From Dysgonamonadaceae bacterium (GTDB taxonomy: Bacteria > Bacteroidota > Bacteroidia > Bacteroidales > Azobacteroidaceae): DNA of 34,471 nt. The stretch is from NCBI GenBank assembly GCA_031287395.1, contig JAITTA010000180.1, positions 1 to 34,471 on the forward strand, in the 5' to 3' direction. A program made the position numbers and the translations under genes. The notes under the pieces were generated by a model, which saw only the letters and a list, made by a program, of their open reading frames with translations, did not search any database and had not been told where the DNA came from. Positions 8,592 through 16,266 of the stretch are shown here, in pieces; position 1 is the first letter of the stretch, and every line of letters begins with the position of its first letter.

Positions 8592-10064
8592 TTATCGGTT
8601 TCCAAATTCGGTTTCATCGTCGGGTAAAGGTATCGGGGCTATATTCGTAGGTTGGAAGATGATACCCGATTCGGAACGGATGCTTTTGTTCAATCTCTTA
8701 TAGGCATAAAATGCTTGTCCTTCGGCATAAGTCTCTTTCCGGTATTCTTTCAGCAATTCGTCCTGGAAATTATCGGAACTGTCTAACGGAGTACCTATTC
8801 CGCGGTGGGTGCGGACTGTATTCAGGTAATTCCAGGCCATACCGGGATTGGTTTCATAAACGCTTTCGGCGGCAATGTAATACATTTCACTCAACCGGAT
8901 AGATGGAGATGCTAAATAGTGTATATTGCCTGTTTTTTGATCGTTTCTTAAATATTTTATAATCTGGTAATTCCCTTCAGTTGAAAGAGAGAACCAAGAT
9001 TTGAAACGATCGTCGTCAGCGCCGACGGTTGCTACTTCATAAATATTTTTCACATGGTCGTTATTGATAAAATAACCGGTAGTCGTATTTTCGTAACGGT
9101 TTCTCATGTTTTCTTCCTGTTTTTCGATATACCAGGCAAAGAGTAATTCCGGATATATCAACCGGTCGCGTGTTTTTTCTTCTGCCAGGAACCGGTCTCT
9201 GTCCACCCAGGGGAATTTATTTGCATCAATCACTTCTTTCGCATTGGCAAGCGCTTCGGTACGATTTCCGGCATAAAGGTATACCCGTGCCAGCGTGCCG
9301 CATACGGCGAAATAATTCAGGCGGTGCCGGCGGTTTTGCAGGAAGAGGGTTCCCTCTTCTTCCGTCGATTGGGAATCTTCTTCGTAATTGTTATAGCCCA
9401 CGATATAACCGGCTTTCAGTATGGGGTCGCAGGTAGCGAGTAACCGTTTTGCTTCGTTCAGGTCGCTTAAGGCCTTGTCGATTACTTCCTGTACGGTCGA
9501 TAAGGGTGTTACCCGGTTGCTGTATGCCGTTACGTATGGAATAGACTTTGAAGAAGCGCCCGAACTGTAAGGGAGCGCGAAGTATCGCAACAAATCGAAA
9601 TGGAAATAAGCCCTCAGAGCCAGGGCCTCTCCTTTGACCAGTTCATACATTCCCTCGTGGAAAATTTCTTTTTTTCCGTCGATATTTTCCAGGATCAGGT
9701 TTGCATTGGCAATGCCATTGTAAGCATTGTTCCATATCAAAGAATTCCTCCATTTGAAAGTGACGTCGGTAAAATCAAACATAGATGTCCGGACATACTG
9801 GGTATAGTCCTGTACTTTGAATGAATAATTCTGGATCAGCGCATCCTGTATTTCAACGGTAAATAAACCGCCGTAAAAATAATTGTCTGCACCTTTGGTA
9901 TATATTCCGTTGATGGCTTCAAAAAATCCTTCTTCGCTGTTGAGTAGTTCTTCTACGCCGATGCTGGCTTCAGGCTGGACGGTCAACCAGTCGTTGCATG
10001 AACTGAAAAGAAGCGGAAGGAATGCTATATAATATAATATGAATCGTTTCATTTTTTTAGTCAT
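8592..10064 (-). CDS. SusD/RagB-family outer-membrane nutrient-binding lipoprotein
   Basis: This 490-residue SusD-type protein has a lipoprotein signal ending FSSC, then DWLTVQPEASI, the typical start of the mature family. The N-terminal helical TPR-like scaffold includes EALALRAYFHFDLLRYFALPY. The C-terminal region has the usual NTVRTHRG...KEYRKETYAEGQAFYAYKR pattern, in pieces. Family length is about 480-620. Its ATG (10062-10064) overlaps the SusC stop by one base, implying coupling; an alternative ATG at 10050-10052 gives a tighter signal peptide with Cys at 19. SusD forms a lid over SusC and binds the substrate. The ligand class cannot be read from sequence. Confidence 0.95.
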   Translation of the reverse strand: MTKKMKRFILYYIAFLPLLFSSCNDWLTVQPEASIGVEELLNSEEGFFEAINGIYTKGADNYFYGGLFTVEIQDALIQNYSFKVQDYTQYVRTSMFDFTDVTFKWRNSLIWNNAYNGIANANLILENIDGKKEIFHEGMYELVKGEALALRAYFHFDLLRYFALPYSSGASSKSIPYVTAYSNRVTPLSTVQEVIDKALSDLNEAKRLLATCDPILKAGYIVGYNNYEEDSQSTEEEGTLFLQNRRHRLNYFAVCGTLARVYLYAGNRTEALANAKEVIDANKFPWVDRDRFLAEEKTRDRLIYPELLFAWYIEKQEENMRNRYENTTTGYFINNDHVKNIYEVATVGADDDRFKSWFSLSTEGNYQIIKYLRNDQKTGNIHYLASPSIRLSEMYYIAAESVYETNPGMAWNYLNTVRTHRGIGTPLDSSDNFQDELLKEYRKETYAEGQAFYAYKRLNKSIRSESGIIFQPTNIAPIPLPDDETEFGNR

Positions 10065-13000
10065 TAGAAGTTAGCTTGCAGTGAAAGTGTAAAACTTTTG
10101 GCAAAAGGGTAATCAATTCCTCGTTCAACAACGATGGAAGAAGTCCTCCAGATATCATTTACCGTAACGGCTGCCCGAAGTGTCCGCATTCCTATTTTTT
10201 TCATAAAAGGAGCGTTGAAATCGTAAGAAAGATAGATAGACCGGAGTTCCAGCAGGTTGTCTTTTTGGATAAACCGTTGGGTTACGCGAGTTTCTTCTTC
10301 GTTTTGGATGTCCTTGTACAAAGCCTTATCACCCGGATTTTTCCATCGGTTAGTCATAGCGCGGCTGTCCACGTTGTATCTTGGATTTGCATTTTCAATT
10401 TTATCTATCAGGGTTTGATTGTAGTCGTAGCCTCCAAAGCGGGTATAAAATGAAAGATTCAGCACAAAACCCTTATAGTAAATATTTCCACCGAAGAATC
10501 CGTCCAATTGGGGTGTTGCGTCGCAAATCGGAACGATATCTTTCACGTCCCAGTTGTAGGTCAGGGAACCGTCTTTTTTGACAAATATTTCTTTTCCGTT
10601 TTCAGGATCGATTCCGAGTGAGCGGACGGCATAAATTGTATTGATGGATTGCCCTTCCTCATAACGCAGCAGAGGAATGCCTGCATTGGGATTATCAAGG
10701 TCTTCCTGGATTTGGTCGGCCTTGTCGTTCATTTTTTTCAGGGAGTTGGATATTTTGATCAATTTATTTTTGTTGTGTACAAAATTGCCGTTCAATGAAA
10801 TATTCCAGTCCTTGGTTTTGACGATGTTCAATTTGAGACCGAATTCGTATCCCCGGTTTTCAATATCACCCAGATTGTCTTTATAATAACCGAATCCTGT
10901 AGATGGAGGCAGCGTAATATCTGTCAGCATGTCTTTTGTCAGGCGGTTGTAATAGCGTCCGGAGAAATAAAACCGGTCTTTCAGCAATCCGATGTCCAGA
11001 CCAATGTCTTTGTTGTCTGTTCGTTGCCATTTCAGGTTTTTATTTCCGTATTGCGTGACTCCGGCTCCGACACCGGTAGAATACCAGTTATTTTTATTGT
11101 ATTCGTAGAGCGTATTGGCCATGAATGGGGAAAAAGAAACCGAACCGGTTAATCCGGCATTGGCTTTTATTCGTAATTGGCTAAAAATTTGCAAATCTTT
11201 GACAAAGTTTTCGTGATGCAGGTTCCAACCGATTCCGGCGGCCCAGAAAGGAGCGACTTTATTGTCGTCTCCAAACTTGGAGGAACCGTCGGCGCGAAAA
11301 GACGCATCTACCAGATAGCGGTCCTTGAACGAATAGTTGAGGCTGAAAAAAGAGCCGAAGAGCCGTTCCAGGTCGACGGAAGAAAGCGGGGCGTCTTCAT
11401 TTTTGTATCCGCCGGCAAAGCCGATTTCCGAAAACCGGTCGTTTGTAAAGCCGATTGCCGTAAAGGATTTTCCGCGGTATTCTTTTTGCCGGACATTCAA
11501 TCCCAGGGCCATATTGAAAAAATGGCTGTTAATTTGTTTGGAATAAGTCAGGGTACTGCTTCCGTCTATAGATGTTTCTTCTCCGGTGGAAAAAAGATAA
11601 CTTCCCCGGTTGAGCGGATTAGTTTCAGTGAAAAATGAATTATCGTAAGGTGAAATAAACCGGTCGCCGGTATTGTTTTTTTGATAGAAACTGAATACTC
11701 CGCGAAGTCTCAGTCCTTCCAGGATGTTCCATTCGGCTGTAAAAGCGTCGTTGATTTCCCAGTACCTTGATTTGTAAAAACTATTCAATGTTGCATCGTA
11801 CAAAGGATTAAGAACGATGTCGTTTCTAATGCTGTTCCCTTCGCCGCTACGATCCGTCCAGGTGTCGATTTGTTGGACAATTTGCCCTTTTGTATCGGTT
11901 TTCGGATAATAAGGATTCATTCGTACGTATTCGGAAAAGTTACCGTAAGGGGTGTCTTGCCCATCTATCCGTGATATGGATAAAGTATTTTTGAACAATA
12001 ACTTACTTCCATTGTGATATGATAAATCCATCCCTATGCCGTAACGATTTCTTCCGGATTCTTTCATGACTCCAGGCATGGACTGATACAATCCGGTGAT
12101 TCCGTAACGGATGCTTTCCGAGCCTCCCTCGATGTACAGTGAGTGTTTGTTCCCCAGGGCATTCCTGACGGGCTGGGCCAACCAATCGGTATCAATGCCG
12201 CTCACTACATTGTATAATTTCTTGTAGTACAATTCTTCCTGTTCCTGCAATGATAATCCTTCCGTTTCATAAACGCCGGCCAAACGTTCGTATTCCAGTT
12301 TATCTCCGGCATTCAATACGCTGTAGGAACTCAAATCCGGAAGATTCGCACTGAGTTCATAATTGTAGGAAACCTGTATTTTGCCCTCTTTCGGCGCGGT
12401 GGTGGTAATGACCAATACTCCGTTTGATGCCCTCGATCCGTAAATGGCTGTAGCGGCTGCGTCTTTCAGGAGGGTGATTGAAGCGATGCGGTTTACATCC
12501 AGGTCGTAAATCTTTTCTACGCTTACTTCATATCCATCCAGGATAAAAGTCGGCAGGTTCACGTTGCTGGCAATATTGTCGCGGCGAAGCACGTCGCTTT
12601 GAGCCCCTGTAGGCAGGGAAGCAACACCGCGTACATTGATGTTCGGTAAGCGGTTGGGATTGGATCCCGCCAGATTGTCCGTCAACATCTTGAAGGATGG
12701 ATCGAACGATTCAATACTTTTTAGTATGTTATTCGGATTGATCTGTTTCAGTTCTTCTCCGGATACGGTGACTGCTGAACCGGTAAAACTATCTTTAGCG
12801 CGTTTGAAGTAACCGAAAACGACCACTTCCTGTAATTCCGCATTCGGGTCGAGTTGGATGTCATACCAGGCTGTATTCATTTTAAGCGGTATTTCTTTTT
12901 CTCCATATCCGACATAAGATACGATCAAGGATGCCTTATAATCCGGAACCATAATCGTAAAAATTCCTTCTTCGTTAGTGATTGCCCCATGTCCCGGATC

Positions 13001-13153
13001 CGATTTCAATCTGACTACTGCTCCTGGGAGCGGTAATTGAGTTTCGTCAATCACTTTTCCTTGTATTTTCAACTTGTAATCCTGAGCATATCCGGAGAGG
13101 GCAATTCCGAACAGGAACAAGCAAAGTACAATACATTTACTGATTTTTTTCAT
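10064..13153 (-). CDS. SusC/RagA-family TonB-linked outer-membrane transporter
   Basis: This 1029-residue protein has a signal peptide (1-24), a carboxypeptidase-regulatory-like beta domain (about 28-107, starting IQGKVIDE), a plug domain (about 115-250, with NVRGVASLPTG and the hallmark LKDAAATAIYGSRASNGV), and a 22-strand barrel ending in a terminal Phe (SLQANF). There is no N-terminal STN/secretin domain, so it is not expected to signal to a FecR anti-sigma factor, and none is nearby. It is the first gene of SusC-SusD-DUF4843-PKD-TlpA. The absence of any glycosidase or sugar regulator suggests a peptide or other non-polysaccharide ligand, as for RagAB, but this is inference. Confidence 0.96.
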   Translation of the reverse strand: MKKISKCIVLCLFLFGIALSGYAQDYKLKIQGKVIDETQLPLPGAVVRLKSDPGHGAITNEEGIFTIMVPDYKASLIVSYVGYGEKEIPLKMNTAWYDIQLDPNAELQEVVVFGYFKRAKDSFTGSAVTVSGEELKQINPNNILKSIESFDPSFKMLTDNLAGSNPNRLPNINVRGVASLPTGAQSDVLRRDNIASNVNLPTFILDGYEVSVEKIYDLDVNRIASITLLKDAAATAIYGSRASNGVLVITTTAPKEGKIQVSYNYELSANLPDLSSYSVLNAGDKLEYERLAGVYETEGLSLQEQEELYYKKLYNVVSGIDTDWLAQPVRNALGNKHSLYIEGGSESIRYGITGLYQSMPGVMKESGRNRYGIGMDLSYHNGSKLLFKNTLSISRIDGQDTPYGNFSEYVRMNPYYPKTDTKGQIVQQIDTWTDRSGEGNSIRNDIVLNPLYDATLNSFYKSRYWEINDAFTAEWNILEGLRLRGVFSFYQKNNTGDRFISPYDNSFFTETNPLNRGSYLFSTGEETSIDGSSTLTYSKQINSHFFNMALGLNVRQKEYRGKSFTAIGFTNDRFSEIGFAGGYKNEDAPLSSVDLERLFGSFFSLNYSFKDRYLVDASFRADGSSKFGDDNKVAPFWAAGIGWNLHHENFVKDLQIFSQLRIKANAGLTGSVSFSPFMANTLYEYNKNNWYSTGVGAGVTQYGNKNLKWQRTDNKDIGLDIGLLKDRFYFSGRYYNRLTKDMLTDITLPPSTGFGYYKDNLGDIENRGYEFGLKLNIVKTKDWNISLNGNFVHNKNKLIKISNSLKKMNDKADQIQEDLDNPNAGIPLLRYEEGQSINTIYAVRSLGIDPENGKEIFVKKDGSLTYNWDVKDIVPICDATPQLDGFFGGNIYYKGFVLNLSFYTRFGGYDYNQTLIDKIENANPRYNVDSRAMTNRWKNPGDKALYKDIQNEEETRVTQRFIQKDNLLELRSIYLSYDFNAPFMKKIGMRTLRAAVTVNDIWRTSSIVVERGIDYPFAKSFTLSLQANF

Positions 13154-13261
13154 GCGTTGCGTTGTTGATATTTGTTATTTAGTTAGTGATTTTAAAATTA
13201 ATTTTTTGTAAAACGAACTAAAATATTGACAATTTTCATTTTTTTTTATAGAAAATTTGGA

Positions 13262-13269
13262 CAAAGGTA
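13262..13269 (-). promoter_or_regulatory. Probable -7 box of the SusC operon promoter
   Basis: TACCTTTG on the minus strand fits TAnnTTTG. A TTG (13285-13287) lies only 15 bases upstream, shorter than the usual 19-20, so the -33 element is weak or absent. The leader would be about 100 bases. The rest of the 13154-13454 gap holds AT-rich sequence and the mmd terminator; I see no gene in it. Confidence 0.5.
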
Positions 13270-13384
13270 AAAAAATAAAAATATCAACGATCTATTATAT
13301 ATAATTTATTTTTGGAAAAAATTCGGGGGCAGGATGCAGAGAGTAAAATGTTACGGTACAGTATAAAAAGGAAAATGAAAAACG

Positions 13385-13431
13385 AAAGGCGAACAGAGAA
13401 GAACATCCCGGTTCGTTCTCTGCTCGCCTTT
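13385..13431 (-). terminator. Strong intrinsic terminator of the mmd operon
   Basis: A long hairpin pairs 13385-13404 with 13411-13431 (outer AAAGGCGA/TCGCCTTT, inner CAGAGAA/TTCTCTG and GAAC/GTTC, one mismatch and one bulge). On the minus strand it is followed by CGTTTTTCATTTTC. It lies 23 bases after the mmdB stop and insulates it from the SusC promoter. Confidence 0.8.
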
Positions 13432-13454
13432 TGTCGGGCACCGTGTGCCTGAAT

Positions 13455-14609
13455 TTAAGAAAGAAATCCCAGCAGAATCCCTGCTGCAACAGCCGAACCG
13501 ATTACGCCGGCTACATTCGGGCCCATTGCATGCATCAACAGATAGTTCGTTGGGTCGTATTCCAACCCGATGGTCTGAGAAATGCGCGCCGAATCGGGAA
13601 CTGCCGAAACTCCTGAATTACCGATCAACGGATTGATTTTGTTATTTTTTTTCAGGAATAGATTAAAAAACTTAACAAATAAGATTCCTGCTGATGTAGC
13701 AATAATGAACGACAAAGCTCCTAATCCGAAGATTTTAATGGAGTCCCAGGTCAGGAATTGAGTTGCTTGGGTAGAAGCTCCTACCGTGATTCCCAATAAA
13801 ATTGTAATTGTATCGATCAGGGGGCCTCGTGCTGTTTCTGCTAAGCGACGGGTTACTCCGGACTCTTTCAACAAATTCCCGAAGAATAACATACCCAATA
13901 AAGGAAGACCCGATGGAACCAGAAAACAGGTTAGCAACAAGCCTATGATTGGGAAAATAATCTTTTCCGTTTGAGAAACCGCGCGGGGAGGTTTCATACG
14001 GATAACCCGTTCTTTCTTTGTTGTCAGTAGTCTCATTAGAGGCGGTTGTATTACCGGAACCAGAGCCATGTACGAGTATGCCGAGATTGCAATAGCTCCC
14101 ATCAGATTAGGAGCGAGTTTTGATGATAAGAAAATTGCAGTCGGACCGTCGGCGCCTCCGATAATACCGATAGCTCCGGCCTGATTCGGTTCGAAATCCA
14201 ATGTCAAGGCCAGAACATAAGCTCCGAAAATACCGAATTGTGCAGCAGCTCCAATCAACATCAGTTTCGGATTGGATATCAATGCGGAAAAGTCCGTCAT
14301 GGCTCCAATCCCCAGGAATATCAACGGTGGATACCAACCTTGTGTAACTCCTTGATAGAGGATATTTAACACCGATCCTTCCTCATATATACCCAATTGT
14401 AAGCCTGCATCTTTGAAAGGAATATTTCCAATCAGGATACCGAATCCGATAGGAATTAAGAGCATTGGTTCAAACTCATGAGCTATAGCCAGATAGATGA
14501 AAATCAATCCTACTACGATCATGATTATATGACCTGGAGTTGCATTGGCAAACCCCGTGTATGTGAGGAATGTTTCCAGATTTTCAGTTAGAAATGATAA
14601 AAAATTCAT
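13455..14609 (-). CDS. mmdB: Sodium-pumping methylmalonyl-CoA decarboxylase, beta (membrane) subunit
   Basis: This 384-residue integral membrane protein belongs to the OadB/MmdB/GcdB family. Many hydrophobic segments are visible, plus the conserved GIIGGADGPTAIFLSSKL, whose Asp154 corresponds to the essential aspartate of the sodium channel, and GNSGVSAVPDSARISQ near the C terminus. It decarboxylates carboxybiotin and couples CO2 release to Na+ export. It is slightly shorter than some OadB proteins but appears complete. It is the last gene of the mce-mmdA-OadG-mmdC-mmdB operon, five bases after mmdC. With the epimerase in the operon, methylmalonyl-CoA is the likely substrate rather than oxaloacetate. 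Confidence 0.95.
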   Translation of the reverse strand: MNFLSFLTENLETFLTYTGFANATPGHIIMIVVGLIFIYLAIAHEFEPMLLIPIGFGILIGNIPFKDAGLQLGIYEEGSVLNILYQGVTQGWYPPLIFLGIGAMTDFSALISNPKLMLIGAAAQFGIFGAYVLALTLDFEPNQAGAIGIIGGADGPTAIFLSSKLAPNLMGAIAISAYSYMALVPVIQPPLMRLLTTKKERVIRMKPPRAVSQTEKIIFPIIGLLLTCFLVPSGLPLLGMLFFGNLLKESGVTRRLAETARGPLIDTITILLGITVGASTQATQFLTWDSIKIFGLGALSFIIATSAGILFVKFFNLFLKKNNKINPLIGNSGVSAVPDSARISQTIGLEYDPTNYLLMHAMGPNVAGVIGSAVAAGILLGFLS

Positions 14610-14614
14610 GGTGT

Positions 14615-15034
14615 TTATTCGATTACAATGAGATCCGCTCCTTCCAATACAGAGTCTCCTTTATTGATTTTAACTTCTTTCACTACTCCGTCACGATCGG
14701 CATTGATGGCGTTTTCCATTTTCATTGCTTCAAGTACGACCAGTTTTTGTCCTCTCTTCACGGTATCTCCGGCTTTACAAAGTATTTCCAGTATTGTACC
14801 GGGTAGAGGGGAACGTAAAGCTCCTGCTGCCGCTGCCGTTTGTTGCGGACGTGCGATTGGGGCTACCGCAGATTGAGCCGGCCGTTTAATCGTTACTACC
14901 TGTTTTTTAGTCGGCTTATCCATTTCTACCTTATATGGAGTACCATTTACTTCCACTTCGGCTATGGTCCCTTCAATGTTGTTGATAACAACTTTGTAGG
15001 TGTTCCCGTTGATAATGTATATGAAACTTTTCAT
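14615..15034 (-). CDS. mmdC: Biotin carrier subunit of methylmalonyl-CoA decarboxylase
   Basis: This 139-residue biotinyl-domain protein carries the biotin attachment motif EAMKM with Lys105, flanked by the LPGTILEI...GDTVKRGQ hammerhead. The N-terminal 40 residues form a small domain seen in oxaloacetate and methylmalonyl-CoA decarboxylase carriers. A flexible Ala/Pro/Gln linker (about 52-72) lets the biotin swing between the carboxyltransferase (MmdA) and the membrane pump (MmdB). A 130-base-class palindromic repeat separates it from the upstream OadG-like gene. Confidence 0.95.
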   Translation of the reverse strand: MKSFIYIINGNTYKVVINNIEGTIAEVEVNGTPYKVEMDKPTKKQVVTIKRPAQSAVAPIARPQQTAAAAGALRSPLPGTILEILCKAGDTVKRGQKLVVLEAMKMENAINADRDGVVKEVKINKGDSVLEGADLIVIE

Positions 15035-15050
15035 TTTTTATATTAGTTTG

Positions 15051-15160
15051 GGGAGTTACAGGGAATTACAGGGAGTTACAGGGAGTTACAAGTAGTTACA
15101 GGAATGATATCTTCTATTCTTGTAACTACTTGTAACTCCCTGTAACTCCCTATAACTCCT
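15051..15160. repeat. Palindromic 10-bp-unit repeat element, copy 1 (best preserved)
   Basis: Five tandem 10-bp units (15051-15100; four are GGGAGTTACA or one base off, the last AGTAGTTACA) are followed by a 20-bp core GGAATGATATCTTCTATTCT (15101-15120), then four inverted units (15121-15160; TGTAACTACT, TGTAACTCCC twice, TATAACTCCT). The arms can form a nearly perfect stem of about 40 bp. It fills the OadG-mmdC gap of the mmd operon. The core is in the opposite orientation to copies 2 and 3. Confidence 0.92.
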
Positions 15161-15175
15161 TTCAACACCATAATT

Positions 15176-16159
15176 TTATTTTTTAGGTAATTCTCTCAAA
15201 GTATAAATTTTTGAACTCCATGGTGAATAGTTACGTGCGACGTTTTTAATGGTCAACACCGTATTCTCGTCGTCATGTACGGATTCCGTAGCTTCATAAA
15301 TCGCCATGGCAATAGCGGCATAAATTTCGCCTGATTCGGATGCTATTTCCTTGGCCTGCTCCTTGGAAAGGCCGGAAGCTTTCATTGCCCGTTTTCTGCT
15401 CAGACCGACTGCCATATTACCGACATATTTGAATACCATGTATAGGATAATTAAGGCAATGAAAACGACAGACATGGCCGTGATTGTCATTGTTATTCCT
15501 ATGCGATCGTTTTCCTTGAAATTTTCAACTTTTTCATTGGAGTCCAGGATAACATTGTTCGAACTTGGAGTCACTTCCCTTGCCCGGCTCATCCCGGCCG
15601 GAACGGTTCCGTCGTAATAGACCCAAAGCTTGTCGCCGCCTTTATACAGAGAATTCAGTTGTAATTCTTCTTTCAATCGTTTTTGATCCCAACCGTCCTG
15701 AACCAAACCGTAACTTACATCCACACGCTGACCTGCCGGAACGGTAACCGAATCTATCAGGGTGCGTCCGTCGGAATTGAACAATGCGATGAAGTTCGGT
15801 TTTTCCGGATCAAGAGTAAAATTCAAATGAAAAGTTCCACGAGAGGGTTTGTTATCCGCCCAGAAAATAATATGCTGACGAGGTTTGATTTTTGTCAGCA
15901 CGTCGCCTTTGGGTACCGGATACATTCTTGGATTGTTTATATCCGTAGTCAGATAACATCCGCCTATGTCCACTGTCCCCGGGGAAGAATTATAAATTTC
16001 TATCCAGGGATGTTTTTTACCATAATCATCCGTGAAGTTGTCCTGGTTGATTACCAATACTTCATTAATTCTGAGTGAGGAAGCACGTTGAGCTTGCATT
16101 CCCGTGAGAAATACAAACAACAGAAACAACCCCAGTACTATTTTATATTTGTTCATCAT
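15176..16159 (-). CDS. Lamin-tail-domain/OadG fusion, gamma-like subunit of the decarboxylase
   Basis: This 327-residue protein has a signal peptide (about 1-23, ending GMQAQ), then a lamin-tail-like Ig domain (about 27-140; LRINEVLVINQDNF...HPWIEIYNSSPGTVDIGG). A membrane span at about 228-248 (TMTITAMSVVFIALIILYMV) and a cytoplasmic OadG-like tail follow. Canonical OadG/MmdD is under 120 residues with one span and helps assemble the decarboxylase; here an extracytoplasmic domain is attached. Position between mmdA and mmdC supports the subunit role. Met1 and Met2 are both possible starts. What the periplasmic domain binds is unknown. Confidence 0.85.
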   Translation of the reverse strand: MMNKYKIVLGLFLLFVFLTGMQAQRASSLRINEVLVINQDNFTDDYGKKHPWIEIYNSSPGTVDIGGCYLTTDINNPRMYPVPKGDVLTKIKPRQHIIFWADNKPSRGTFHLNFTLDPEKPNFIALFNSDGRTLIDSVTVPAGQRVDVSYGLVQDGWDQKRLKEELQLNSLYKGGDKLWVYYDGTVPAGMSRAREVTPSSNNVILDSNEKVENFKENDRIGITMTITAMSVVFIALIILYMVFKYVGNMAVGLSRKRAMKASGLSKEQAKEIASESGEIYAAIAMAIYEATESVHDDENTVLTIKNVARNYSPWSSKIYTLRELPKK

Positions 16160-16170
16160 ATATCATTATC

Positions 16171-16258
16171 GAGTTACAGGGAGTTACAGGGAGCCGGAAG
16201 GATTCACAAGAATAGAAGATACCATTCCTTTACTCCTTATTAACTCCGTATAACTTCC
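16171..16258. repeat. Palindromic 10-bp-unit repeat element, copy 2 (partly decayed)
   Basis: Two intact GAGTTACAGG units and a degraded third precede the core AGAATAGAAGATACCATTCC (16209-16228), which matches the reverse complement of the copy 1 core at 19 of 20 positions. Degenerate inverted units with the TAACTCC motif follow to about 16258. It occupies the gap between mmdA and the OadG-like gene. Confidence 0.85.
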
Positions 16259-16266
16259 TCGATTCA

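Noticed and set aside
15051-15160. CRISPR array
   Set aside because: Units are 10 bp and directly adjacent without spacers, arranged in inverted arms around one core; no cas genes.
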